Shown here in pieces: positions 47,733 to 58,963 of a DNA stretch of 64,000 nucleotides. The stretch is taken from the NCBI GenBank assembly GCA_032164295.1, contig JAJHTX010000005.1:2914001-2978000 (forward strand), in the 5' to 3' direction. The notes beneath the pieces were generated by a model that saw only the letters and a list, made by a program, of their open reading frames with translations, did no database searches and was not told the origin of the DNA. Numbering within the stretch: position 1 is the stretch's first letter; the number at the start of each line of letters is the position of its first letter. This DNA is from Inonotus obliquus. Taxonomy: Eukaryota; Basidiomycota; Agaricomycetes; Hymenochaetales; Hymenochaetaceae. The position numbers and the translations under genes were made by a program.

Positions 47733-49697
47733 TTCTGGGTCAAAGATGCGCAGATATGGTTCCTGATTACGAGCGAGGCTTGAACTCAAGGGGTTCCCGC
47801 TGTCGTGTAGGGTTCTTGGTGGTGTCAGTTCGAGGCCAGGACAGAGGTGGTTTAAATGGCGGAATAACTTTGCTCAACACCAAACGGTGCAAAGTCGAAT
47901 TCCCCTGTGCATTGCAGCTGACTTCTCAGTGAGCAAATCTAAAGGGCTAAACGCCATTGTTCAAAGACCCACTCCGCATCCGCTACAATCTTTTACTTTA
48001 AGTGCCTCGCGCGAGCTCTGGGTTACATGGACGGAGGAGATATCAAGTTACTCAGAAGAATCTAACCTAGATCTGGTGGTGGACATAAAAAGCAAAGTAA
48101 CGCACAACAACAACATTGTAATTTGTCATCATTCTCTGATGAATAATCAACGTTCACCAGCAAAATACTCTGCAAAGTACTCTGCAAAGTTCTTTTGAAT
48201 GAAACGACACCAACTAAATCTCAACAGTTGATGCAATGGATCTGAGCCGAGACTCTCCAAGAGGGTAAGAAGTATACAATACAGAAAGCGTGGACAGAGC
48301 TGAGACTCAGAAACCACACCGTCAAAGGTACGCAAGATGGCCCAATGCGCATGGTCAACTCCATTTGACTCGCGCAAACTTGTTCAAACGGATGTGCGTA
48401 AGATTTGTCAGCAAGTCCGCCGCGACTGGGACCTCGAGACTGGAAGGCGATCGATATTTGCAAGGAGCATCCGGAAACATATAGTCCAACACTGGCAAGT
48501 GCTTCGGTTGTAATGTCAGTGATGAGCAATATCTTATCAGTCCTCGGTCCTCGGCCGACATGAAGAAGCTTGTAAAGCGGCCTCAGACGCAACTGGACGA
48601 TGGTCCAAGCTTCGAGCTCAAAGTACGGATAAGTACGAGTTCGACTACGCACGGTCAGAACATAAACTAGCGTTTGAGACTCGAAGCTATCGGGACTATG
48701 AAGGATGTACTTCACTGTTCCGAAAACGCTGTTAGACGCACCAAACGCGGTCATTACAAAATTTCTCTTCCACACATCGAACGTTCCCTAGAAATATTCT
48801 GAGAACTCATCGAGGAGCATATAGACTGGATCTCGCAAAGTCACCGAACACGTATCACTGGGTCATTTCCAGACTTGGACATCACAAAAATGCTCGGGAC
48901 GCAGTGGAAGAGGTCGTCGAGATAAATGGACAACTTCAACCGAAAAACCTCGAGTGTTCGAACCCAACCTCGCATCGTCCTTGCATACGTATTGCAAGAG
49001 ACTGATGAGGATGTCTCAGAAGAGGATGCCTGCAAGGCAGCGAGGGAGTCCATGGATGTTTACTAGGAAGTTGGAGAGGGAGAAGCTGGAAGCTCGTTTG
49101 GGAGAATCACGACAGCCCCATTCGAAAGTGACTCGTACGATGTCTAAACTGAACGTCGCAGCAGGACCGCACAGTAAGATACGGTGAGGACGGTTGCTCT
49201 AAACTTGCTGCGCACGACTCAGGTCATCTATGCACATATTTGGGACCGAAATTGCCGGGTAATTTATGATGTTAAACATATGATTGTATGTCTAGAATAG
49301 AGTAACGATCAAAAGCCATTGGATTACAGATGGAGGGAAATAGGAGAAGAAATAATTGCGATTCTTTGGACACGATATCCATCCTTCCTAGACGATACTT
49401 GTGAGCATCATGAAGCGTAGCCTGCAGAAAATGGCGGAAAAGAAGGTAAAGAACGATCTGGAGTAAATTCAAGATGCACGTTGCAGTGATAACGAGCGGA
49501 AACCACTTTGGCGAATGGCGAATGGCGAATGGCGAATGGAATTAACCAGCGCAGTGCAGGCGTCTGCGGCAGAGCAAAAAGAAAAAACCGGATCAATCTT
49601 CTAGACGTCCAGTTCATCAAGAAAAACGCAGCTGGAAACAGAGTGAATATGTCAATAGCCGTCTACACCGGAAACAGCGTTAATATGCAAATTTCGG
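47733..49697. other. Upstream region of family gene A, then possible coding remnant
   Basis: 47820-48340 is homologous to the upstream blocks of genes B and C, including a TTTAAA box near 47851 and the gatgaataatcaa motif. It carries two copies of tactctgcaaag (48166-48189). From about 48220 to 49050 the minus strand has long open blocks (for example GTFDVWKRNFVMTAFGASNS and RGWVRTLEVFRLKLSIYLDD) separated by stops. They could be decayed exons of an unknown gene. A gcgaatg tandem array occupies 49511-49538. Confidence 0.4.
49511..49538. repeat. Heptanucleotide tandem repeat (gcgaatg)4
   Basis: Four perfect copies of gcgaatg in intergenic DNA about 160 bp beyond the stop codon of the minus-strand SH3 gene. 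Confidence 0.9.
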
Positions 49698-50732
49698 TTA
49701 GAAGTTTGACCAAGAAATAATGTCGTCGCGAGGTCGGCTGTCGGCCTCCACTTGCACCGTGACACCCAAGCTCGAACTTCGTACGGGACGCTCCGAACGA
49801 AGACCCTTCATCGGTTTCACGAAGCACCAAGCTGGGACAGCACCCAGTTCCGTATCGCCATTTGAGCTGTATGGCTTCGGCCTTGCAACAATACACCACC
49901 CATCGTCAAACGAACGCAAAATCGACACACTCTCCCCGAGCGTGAGCGTGAACTCGTCGGGTAAGATCGGCGTGAAGATCTGGCGCACATTTCGCTGTTG
50001 TACGCCGGTCATAGAGGGTGCTGAAGACGCAGTTGAAAATACTGATAAGCGCGAACCGCCCGATAAAGCGCTTCCAGATCGGATATGACCACTTCCGCCG
50101 AAGAAGGAATCTCTAATAGAGTCACGTAAGCTCGGTACGAGGGAAGTATGCGATTTAGTTGGCGAAGCGGGTACTCGCGCGGCGGATACAGAGAATGATT
50201 GTGTAGATACACGTTTGTCTTGAGATTCGATGATGGATGAGGAAGGTGAAGATGGATGACTGGCGTTGAGCGCGAAGGAGAATGGGGCGAAGGGACGGGG
50301 AAGTTTCCCTTGCTCCGCATAAAAATCGATAATTTCGTCCCGCGAAGCGTCTGGTCGGATAACAGCCTTGTCGGGCATAACAACGGACTGTGTGAGATTC
50401 ACGCGGGAAAACTCATTGCGCATCGGCTTGTACGAACTACGGAGAATGGGTGAGATGAACTGGGAGACCTTTCAACACTGCAATACTTACTTTTCTGTCA
50501 GGACCCCCTTCACCGTCAAAAATAGCGAGTCTCGTCGGTCTTCTCGTTTCCTCTGAGCTCGTTTCCGCACCATTCTGATGGCGAGCCATGATGTGAGACC
50601 TAGTAGGCTAATAACCACTAAAATGACGCCGATAAGAGCATAAAGAGGCACGTCAAGAGAGCCTATCCGTATGGCTGACTCGGACGAGCTGCCTGGTGCT
50701 GACGATCGTTTCGTAGCATAGAAGGGAGCCAT
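49698..50732 (-). CDS. Membrane-anchored SH3-domain protein
   Basis: Exons 50732-50491 and 50436-49698 give 326 aa. A short Ser-rich outer segment is followed by one membrane helix (LYALIGVILVVISLLGLTSW, about residues 30-55) and a basic stop-transfer region (RMVRKRAQRKREDRR). A Ser/Pro-rich linker leads to an SH3 domain near residues 233-292: IFTPILPDEFTLTLGESVSI, then SFDDGWCIVARPK and GAVPAWCFVKP, which carry the ALYDY-like start, the DDGW motif and the C-terminal proline of the ligand groove. The end, SSSLGVTVQVEA and IISWSNF, is a conserved tail in mushroom homologues as I remember them. Layout resembles Fus1/Sho1-type membrane adaptors in polarity or osmosensing, but with one membrane span; role is inferred. 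Confidence 0.85.
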
Positions 50733-52112
50733 GTCGTTGTGCGTTGCGTTAAAAGTTGAGAAGCAAGGGAATGTCGGGAAAAGAGCGTGGTGGAAAACGA
50801 ATGGACGGCTGATGTTCTTGAAGAAGCTGCGCCTGAGAAGTTATCTGGATGAGATCCTAGCCTATCTCCACCATTCGGGACTCGGGACTGGCGGGTTGTG
50901 TGAGTATATGATGCGGTGTGTAGAGCAGTGTCCTAGCAAACGGTGGGCCTGAGTTGCTTTGAGATCTTACGTTGAACAGACGCAGACTGCGTGGACGTCT
51001 TGGTTGAATGAAAGAGAAAAGGGATGATTTGTGAGTGATCCACCATCATCTGTCCACGCTCAGGTCCTTGGCAACGAACCGATATTAGACCAGATCCTCC
51101 CGCGTGGCTTTGAATACAAGGATCAATTTGCAGAAATGATTACCTCGGTATGTGGTCTATTAGAAATCTCCATGGAGGTTGTTCGGTTGATCCTCTGATT
51201 GTTGCCCTTATCTAGTCTCTTCCCGACCAAAGTGTTGAGGTATGACAACAACAAAAAACCAATAACAAAGTGCAGGTCTTTATGAGACGAGGATCCTCCA
51301 GGATCCTCGTCACCTCGATCACTCAAGAGGAAGCCTGAGACACTGAGATTCATGTGAGCCTGAGTTGAATGACAGTGTGCCACAAGTGACCCTGCTTACC
51401 CCCACTAATGAGAGCTCATATCGCGATATCAGGCGTGAGCCTTCGCGGCAGCGGACACAGAATAAATTGAAGGTACTTCTTTTTCTCATAGGGACGCTAG
51501 AAATTGTCGCCACCGAAACCGCGAGTGCAAGTGGATGGGCAAGTCGTGGTTTTTCTCTCTCAAGGATTGAATGGAAGGAAGGACAAGCTAGCTGGACAGC
51601 ATATATTATTATGTAATACATTATGTAATCCCGTATTTTCAAAGCTGCATCTCTTGTGGAAGCGACTCCACCGAGGGAAAATTTTATCAATCTCGGAAGC
51701 CTTATAATTAGCCTGATGTTTTTCGTTGCAAAAGGCTGTACAACAACCGCGCTTTTCACATATGTTGGACGACAAAGCTTCTGCCTCTAAAAAAACTGTC
51801 GTATGATGGTCTCTAGACTAGAGTCAAGAGCTAGGAGTACTAAAAAGCCAGAATCCCGAATGATTGAAGCCTGGGCGTGCAACAGGCTCTGAGCAGTGCG
51901 TATTTTCATTCCGAGCAGTTTATACAATTCGAGGAAGCAGAGGTGAAGTCAGTTTTGGGCCATTCTCCTCGATAATAACTAGAGTAGAGTGTAGTATAAT
52001 GGTGTGCAAGACAATACTTACTCGTTGTTGCGTCGGAGTTTGAATCGGAGTTCCCATTTATAACTTTGCGATACCACTGCACTTGCCACTTGCGCTGGTC
52101 ACCGATGGCGGG
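50733..52112. other. Divergent intergenic region with hairpin
   Basis: About 1.4 kb between divergent start codons. It contains a perfect 12-bp hairpin at 51286-51311 and no recognisable gene; short frames on both strands overlap and lack motifs. Confidence 0.45.
51286..51311. repeat. Perfect hairpin (12-bp stem, 2-nt loop)
   Basis: gacgaggatcct and its exact complement flank a cc loop. It lies mid-way between two divergent genes, too far from either 3' end to be an obvious terminator. It may be a transcription-factor palindrome, recombination scar or chance. Confidence 0.75.
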
Positions 52113-54223
52113 ATGTCCTCCAAGAATGAGTACCGGAATGACTTCGTGGTAAGCACCGTGCTACTACAGTGTATACGGTTGCTTCATATCACGTCGCACG
52201 GCCGTCATAGATCAAGAAGAAACGTCGACGAACGGCGGTCGATCCTTGCCTTGGCTACTATAGACACAATGAAGTCGACCTCATCAGCTCTGTCTTGAAA
52301 AGCGAAGCAGACTCGGTCATTACTTCGGAAGATTCTGGACGGCAGCGGCGGGGCGCCCGACAAAGGGACGTCCAGCACACTGACTCTGTAGAAGCAGTCA
52401 CCTCGCCGTTGTCGGAAAGCGCAGAAGTCATCACGGTCGAGGAATTCCTCCGCCAACAGGCAACATCCAGCATTCGCAGGTGTAGGACTACATACACACG
52501 AAAGAGGTGGAGAAGGATTCAATTCTCCTCCGATGACGAAGACCAGAACTATTCCGTTGAAGAAGACCCTCCGGAGCATTCGAGCACTTTGAAACCAGAT
52601 ATTTTGCCAGTTGCTGAAGGAAACATCACGAATGCACGTATCAATGCAACGAATACTCCCAAGACACCTTGTAGGCCCAGAAAGGAAAGAAAGACAGGAA
52701 GGATGACCTTCTCCGAGCGAATGCAACGTGCGGCAGCCCTGTCATCTGTGGATCCCGACGCCGAGTCTCCAACCGTTGACGTAGCTGCCCCTCTACTACT
52801 CGTCTCGCATGACCAAATCACTCCTGTAACGCCTCCGTATGATAAACGTGCTAAGCTCGTTAATCCTCGCGTCTCCCGTCGGCTTGACACATCGTTCGCA
52901 TACAAAGAGAATCACAGTGAACCGTGTAGTACGATGCTGAAGATATGTCGACCGTTCTCTCAATGGAGGTGCTCTTACCCGCAAAGCATAGGCGTTTTTC
53001 CGACTATGCTCTCGGAGTCAGTTCCAGTGAAAATTGAGAGGAAGAAAATTTCTAGGACTGCAGTAACGCCTCTGAAACTAGTATCCTATGAAGAGCATGA
53101 TGAGGCTCGTGCCGCTATCTTTGACCTGTATGTGTAGTTTTCACTGTTCAGAGGTTTTTCTGGCTAAACACTTTTCTCCAGAAATTCATGTAGAAAACAT
53201 AAGTTCGCTCCAGGACGTAGGGATCCTCTGCTACCGGCATCTGTACCCACTACCAACATCATAGACGATCCATTCGTGTCTTTGCCTCATTTGGATGGTC
53301 CTTTCTCGGGAACTGACTCGGCGGCTGATATTCATCCTGGACAGCTCTATGAAGCTAGTGAAACTAAACCTGATGCCCTACCAAACTTGCCGGGTGTTCT
53401 TATCCCCAAAACATCTTCACCTGTAACATCTGATTCTGCAGCTCGGATGTCTGACACTATCCAGATGAGCAACTCTAACCAGGATCTTGAAGGGACGTAT
53501 TCCGCAGATGATTCTGATGCACAACGTCCAGCTCTCGAAATCACTGTACGCCCTCGTACGCTTACATTACCTTCGGTATCACAGAAGCCTATGCGTCTGA
53601 TTGGTACAATGCTTGAAGGATTCAGAGAGAGGGCGCGCAGCGTCCTTATTTCTCAGTCCCAGAAACAGCTACAAGAGAAGGCACACACAAACCCGCCCTT
53701 GAATGACGAATTCGTTGAGTCACGAAGAACAACAAGAAGATCTAGCTCTCGTAGGATTGTTGTTTCCAGTCCCGTCCGCCATCCAACTCCTGCTTCAAGG
53801 CGTTTCCGCACAACTAGCGCCAGGAGAGACAGGATGTTTGTGTCGTCCCCTGGACATGCGACAATCGAGGGCGGGTTCGGAGGCGCGATCAAGAATGTGA
53901 TCAACATGCCTTCGGTCTCCGCCATTCTGCGCCAAACGCAGCACCAGGAAAGACAAAACAGAACAGAGGCGCTGAAACGGCCACCTCCGCGTCGTCCTCG
54001 CCTGCCTTGCACCGCCGATACGAAGCAGCTCTGGTCGGAACTGAAGATCAGAGGAGATGGAGGAGAAAGTGTCATTTCAGGTCTTGGCGAATCAGTCTCG
54101 GGTGCTTTATTAACCTACAACTCGGGATACCCAGTTCCAAATCTGTTTGACCTGCTTGAAAGCGTTGAGGCCCAGGACAATGCTGGATGTGGAGCGCGTA
54201 TCATATTATCCCCAAGTGTCTGA
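52113..54223 (+). CDS. Unknown basic, mostly disordered protein
   Basis: Exons 52113-52148, 52211-53133 and 53182-54223 give 666 aa. The 12-codon first exon is the only one I found that joins the long open block in phase, and it supplies the start (MSSKNEYRNDFV). The next residues, IKKKRRRTAVDP, look like a nuclear localisation signal. The body is rich in Ser, Arg, Pro and Asp/Glu: RTTYTRKRWRRIQFSSDDED, a block TFSERMQRAAALSS, DEARAAIFDLYVNSCRKHKF across the second intron, an RRTTRRSSSRRIVVSSPVRH segment and a C-terminal NLFDLLESVE helix. I recognise no catalytic domain. A nuclear, chromatin- or cell-cycle-related role would fit the composition but is only a guess. Confidence 0.7.
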
Positions 54224-54612
54224 GCGCAACGTTTCTATGAATGACATGTGTAATGCTCTGTATTTTGTACCTTCCCTAGTGTATCGCTCAGGATTCTGTA
54301 TCTGTAACTTAACGCTATAGTTCTGTAATGCTATGGACGCAGTCGCTCGTTCAGATTCGGAGCGGGATCTTGATCTTTTTGCGCCAAAAAGCCGTCTGCG
54401 GAGGGACGCTGGGTATACATAATGTTTATTGAATGATTCTTTGCACAGCAAGTTCTACATGGTATAATTACAATTACGAGTAAGATAAAGACCGGGAAAG
54501 TACATTCTATACTAGTGCTATTCATGTTCATTGCTCGTTCGGGTGCGTCTCATCACACTCTCCCCAGCACCTCGTCCATTCAAAAAAGGAGTCCAAGGTC
54601 AAGAAGGATGTG
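54224..54612. other. Convergent 3' spacer
   Basis: Lies between the 3' ends of the unknown basic protein and the metallophosphatase; should hold both 3' UTRs. No other signal seen. Confidence 0.5.
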
Positions 54613-56399
54613 CTATAAATCCAAATTTGGACAGGAAACGCTAACGATTCGCGTGTTGATTGTTCGAGATCCGGGGTCACCGAAACGCATCTTTTTCTTC
54701 TTGTTCTTCTTGTTGTGCGTCGAGGTGAGGTCGTCTTCATCGTCTGAGTCTGAGTCGGAATCAGACTCGTCGTCGTCCCGATCATCGTCTTCAGGGTCAT
54801 CCTCCCAGTCAGAGTGAGTGAGGAGGAGCGATGTTAATCGACGACCGTATACCTGCATATATCCACAGCATCAGTTCCAATTTTTAACAATCACATATCA
54901 CGTGGAGGGAGCGGAGATGGACGTACACAACCAGTATCTAACCCTTTACTCCACCTTCTGATGTCTAGCCCTCTTGACGCGGCGTGACCGTAGATGACGG
55001 TGGAAGGATAACAGGGCAAGGGTTTCTCTTTGGTTATTCTGAGTGTATTTCTGAGATTGCTGAAGATATCGTCGGAGGTGGAGGGGGAAGTGGAAGTGGA
55101 ATTGTCCAAGGAAAGCAAGTCGATATCGGGGTTGAAACCACCGCATCGACTAACGATACTATTCCATAGAGGAGCCCATGCTGAACCTTCTTTCGAATCC
55201 CTGAAGTTACAAATCTACAAGTCAGAAAAAAGATTGAATTATACCAAAGAACTGTTGAAGACTCACTTGGATATCGAGTTATCCTTTAGTATACTCCGGA
55301 TATTCAAAATGACCCATGGGTCATTATTCTGCGGGACATCATCCAAGACGGCCACTTCCTGCATTCTACGTAGTCGATCGATGTCGTCCTTCTTGACGCC
55401 CTTCCTCCGATCCTTATTACCATCATCCGGGACACGAGCAAGGGGTTGTCTACCGGACGTCGCACTTCGTCGAGGATCAAGAGGTAACAACCCAGCATGG
55501 ACAACGAATGCGTGTAATTTCGGGATATGCATGATGAGCGGTAACGATCGAAGATATTCCGCCTGTTCTTCGTTCATCCGTCTTGCGATGGTATAATGAT
55601 CACTCATAAATTCCCAGTCCTCTGGTATACCCTTCCATTTATCCTCCTTCCCTTTCTTCACGGCCTTCTTGAGTTCCTTCAAATATTCCCTACGTTTCTT
55701 CTTACTCTTGCCTTCGAGTCTTTCGAGCCAATCGGGTCCACCAGAATGGGAGAGAACATTCTCGATCCATGCACGCCAGCCTATGACCATTTGGTCGTGA
55801 TTCCCGCGTATACCGGTGATGTTGTGTTGCGTCATGAATGCAAGTACGTCGAGCGAGCCATCCGGAGGACCTTTGGCAATGATGTCCCCTGTATGGATGA
55901 GATGGTCCGTCTGTGGATTGTAGCGTAGTTTGTCGAGGAGTTTGCTATAATAGATACGTTTAACAAAGGACATGAAAAAGGAAAGAGGAAAGCCTTACTC
56001 TAGTGACTCTTTCATTCCATGAATGTCGCCGACAAACAGTAGACGTCGGTCTGATTCATCTGTGACCTTGACTTCAGTAAATTTGAAAAAGACATGAAAT
56101 AAGAATGTACCAAAGTCCAGCTCCTCGTCAGTCAGTGTCCCTCTCCAATTATATTGATCCAAGTCTGTTTTCTCTTGACTCCGCAGTCAACAAAATGCCA
56201 AGACTTAAGATGAGATGAAAACTTTCTATGCACCTTTCAACGACGAGTCTGTCCCTGGACTTGATAGTTGGTCATTTGCATTGGACTGATTGTTGTCGAT
56301 TTGTTGAGCGATCCCAAGGAAGAGAATGAAAGTAAGAAAAGATCCTAGGACGAAGAATGAAAGGATCTGTGTAGGAGTAGTATGCGTCCGTGTTGGCAT
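54613..56399 (-). CDS. PPN2: PPN2-like metallophosphatase (vacuolar polyphosphatase type)
   Basis: Calcineurin-like phosphoesterase of the PPP superfamily; yeast Ppn2 is a Zn-dependent endopolyphosphatase in the vacuole. Exons 56399-56234, 56173-55999, 55944-55267, 55200-54927 and 54852-54613 give 510 aa. An N-terminal signal anchor (ILSFFVLGSFLTFILFLGIA) predicts a type II membrane protein. Metal-ligand motifs are in order: LLFVGDIHGMKESL, LIHTGDIIAKGPPDGS, GIRGNHDQM, AFVVHAGLLPLDPR and STVIYGHAASRGLDIRRWSK, with LDTGCVYGRRLTSLLL closing the domain. A Ser/Asp/Glu-rich and then Lys-rich tail (KKNKKKKMRFGD) is added. It starts 329 bp from the divergent eIF1A gene. All core ligands are present. 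Confidence 0.88.
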
Positions 56400-56728
56400 A
56401 GTAAGTAGTTATGGTGAAGAGTAATGGACTAGCATTTATGGTGGTGGTGGTGGTAGAAGAGGAAGTGAGGTGGCTCTTACTACTCCATAGCCGTCATCGA
56501 AGCACAAATACTGGTCGTTGATTCGGCTGCTTCCAATTGGTCATGCCGGCACCGAATCATCGCACGTGACGAGGGTCAGGCATAGGTCGACTCGACTCAT
56601 CTTTCACTTTCACTCACAGCTTTGCATCAAGCTACTTCCCTCAGCCTACATATCCCACTCAAGTCCTCCTCATCCGCCCGTACACTACTTGGGCCGCCTT
56701 TTGAGGACTCCAATTCACTAACTGAACA
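56400..56728. promoter_or_regulatory. Bidirectional promoter, PPN2-like / eIF1A
   Basis: The 329 bp between opposite ATGs must serve both genes. A ggtggtggtggt stretch near 56440-56455 and pyrimidine-rich sequence near 56585-56700 before the eIF1A start are the only visible features. Confidence 0.55.
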
Positions 56729-57440
56729 ATGCCGAAGGTACGTCCTGTAGTTGTTAAGGGCATCATGAAATTTTTGCTGACTGATCCTTCCAGAATAAAG
56801 GAAAGGTGCGGCGAATATCATCTTCACTTTCTACTCGCCATTATTCTTACCGAATGATTTTGTAGGGTGGAAAGAACCGCAGGAGAGGAAAGAACGAGAA
56901 TGATGACGACAAGCGCGAACTAGTCTTCAAGGAGGACGGTCAGGAGTATGCGCAGGTCATCAAAATGTTGGGCAATGGGCGCCTCGAGGCTCAATGCTTT
57001 GATGGCGAGAAACGTCTTGCTCACATCCGAGGGAAGATGAGGAAGAAGGTGCGTGCTGCCTTTGGCGTTGATTGTATGCGCCTGGATGGATACCGACGCC
57101 ACTTGACTTTGCTAGGTCTGGATTAACCAGGGAGACATCATCCTCTTGTCGTTACGAGAATTCCAGGACAACAAAGCAGATGTCATAGTAAAGTACACTC
57201 CTGATGAAGCTCGAAGCTGTACGTTCCGTTTCTTGCGCTTCGTGACCCTATACCTTTGTTTTCTACTGTGAGACTTACTATCTCGTTCTTTTCCCGTATT
57301 TAGTAAAGGCATATGGTGAACTACCCGAGAATGCCAAGATCAACGAGATGACTGGTGCTGACGAGGGAGGCGACGAGGAGTGCGGCTTCGAGTTCGGTGC
57401 GGATGGCGAGGAGAGTGATCTCGACATCGATGAGATCTAA
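56729..57440 (+). CDS. TIF11: Translation initiation factor eIF1A
   Basis: Binds the ribosomal A site and supports scanning and start-codon selection. Exons 56729-56737, 56794-56805, 56866-57048, 57116-57218 and 57304-57440 sum to 147 aa; the first two exons are only 9 and 12 nt. Product: basic N-terminal tail ([20 protein letters not shown]), OB fold with [40 protein letters not shown] and [20 protein letters not shown], and an acidic C-terminal tail ending DLDIDEI. Length and both tails match eukaryotic eIF1A closely. Confidence 0.97.
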
Positions 57441-57719
57441 AAGATATGCCTGTCTACGTTTCCTCGATGTTATTTTATCCCGCCGTCGCTATCGTTTTTG
57501 GATGATTGGATGCAAAGTCAGATGATGAGGGGGAGGGAGAGGATGAGAGAAACAGGTGAAGAATGGACGAGAAGACTGGTAATTCCGCACGCTTGTGATG
57601 ACCATCATGACATGGCATGCAACACTGTTGTTTTCATACTGTATTTCGCTAGATGCACGTCGCATTATGAAGGATATTCTCTGCTGCCTGCTGCATTGAC
57701 TGATCAGGTAATCAACCGT

Positions 57720-58078
57720 ACACGTAATGTGTTCTATTTTTAAACAGATATATCGACCAAACTTCAGCCAGTGTTCGACCCTCAATGTAGTTCAAAACGA
57801 TGAAGTGGTTCCTCACTTTTGCTCAATGACACGGCAAACTCGCGGGATGGGGATAGCTGTCTTCGTAAACACCAGGTTGAGGGCGTTGGCATCGATGGTG
57901 TCTTCTGTAAAGTCTTGCGACCATTTGCCCACCGTTCCGCAGTGAGTTGGAAGGTGGGAATCTCCGGGTTAGGTTTTGGTGCTTTTGCTTTGAGCTCGAG
58001 GATCTCATCATCGGTTAACCCATCTACGTCTGAGGGCTGTGATAACTCACTAACATCAGCGACGGAGGAAGCACATCA
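57720..58078 (-). pseudogene. Remnant of a mushroom-type aminoglycoside-phosphotransferase/kinase-like gene
   Basis: Read in two or three frames, the minus strand gives LTDDEILELKAKAPKPNPEI, then NALNLVFTKTAIPIPRVCRV and NHFIVLNYIEGRTLAEVW. The order (an S/T-I-P-V/I-P-R-V block followed by a hydrophobic strand and YIEGRTL) is the N-lobe of the APH/kinase-like family that is very abundant in Agaricomycetes. Frames change at about 57955 and about 57830. There is no in-frame start methionine, and the catalytic C-lobe is absent, the eIF1A 3' region lying there instead. I take it as a truncated, frameshifted relic. Confidence 0.55.
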
Positions 58079-58550
58079 TATACTAACAGGCTTTACTGAC
58101 CAGTTGAAGTAAACTCGCCAGGGAGGACAAGACTGTGGCGCAGCAATGAGCATCCGCAAGTAGTATCGGCAAATTCCGTGCCCGGCCTCTACCTCTACTC
58201 GAAGGCATAAACCCAAGCATTCATTTCGCTGAATGCAGGCAACTTCGAGCCCATCGAGTGAAGCCCTGGCGCTCGACGTCATTTGACTCGCGAAAACCCA
58301 GTCAAACGTCGCGAATGGTTTCCTCGACGGGACAACGACGGGACCTCTCGCAAGGGATTTTCACTTATGCTCTTCTAGTTTCCGATTTAAACCAATAGGA
58401 ATGGCGGTGATCTGACCCGGACGAAGGCATTGCTTAAGCTCGGGTGGGTGAAGGTGTGTTACCTGCTGGTTCAGAAATAAATTCTATAAAAGTTACCGCT
58501 AATCCCTATTTGCTGGGTTTCAGGCTTATGGACACTGTCGTTTTCAACGA

Positions 58551-58600
58551 TGGTCACTACATTGGAGTAATGTATAAGATATACACCAATGTAGTGACCA
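58551..58600. repeat. Hairpin-forming inverted repeat (15-bp stem, 20-nt loop)
   Basis: tggtcactacattgg at 58551-58565 is followed by its exact complement at 58586-58600. It is intergenic, about 360 bp beyond the stop codon of family gene B. No homologous hairpin was seen at genes A or C. Confidence 0.8.
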
Positions 58601-58963
58601 CTATTTGCCACCAATCAACGAAACAACAGTTCTCCATCCCTTCAATGTCTCCGGAGACCTTCCCAGGCTCGACGTTCTTACCAGAGCCAGAGACTGTTAT
58701 GGTACATATGTGCACTTTCGAGACATTATCAACGACACCTCATGACATCCCTTTCTCATTCGCTTACTTTCATGGGTCTGTAATAACAAAGTTGAGCTCT
58801 CTGTGAGACTTATCCAGTACAGTGACCGCTTGGCTGACCACAGGAAACAGGGATACTTGTATTATAAATATTAAGTTTCATTCTAAGGGCATATTACACA
58901 TCGAGGTCTGAACTACGCGAGAATCTTACGCATGGTAAATTCTTATATGTGGGTCCTAAGGTC

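Larger units (their letters stand above)
57441..58963. other. Spacer with kinase remnant, hairpin and family-B 3' flank
   Basis: Contains the eIF1A 3' UTR, a decayed phosphotransferase fragment (57720-58078), a 15-bp hairpin (58551-58600) and the 3' flank of family gene B (58791-58963), which matches the flank of gene A. The block near 58200-58300 resembles 61235-61290, so the duplicated unit may start there. Confidence 0.5.

Noticed and set aside
58444..58806. 120-codon plus-strand frame containing the hairpin
   Set aside because: No motif, and the region is 3' flank of gene B; the frame is not kept in the flank of gene A.
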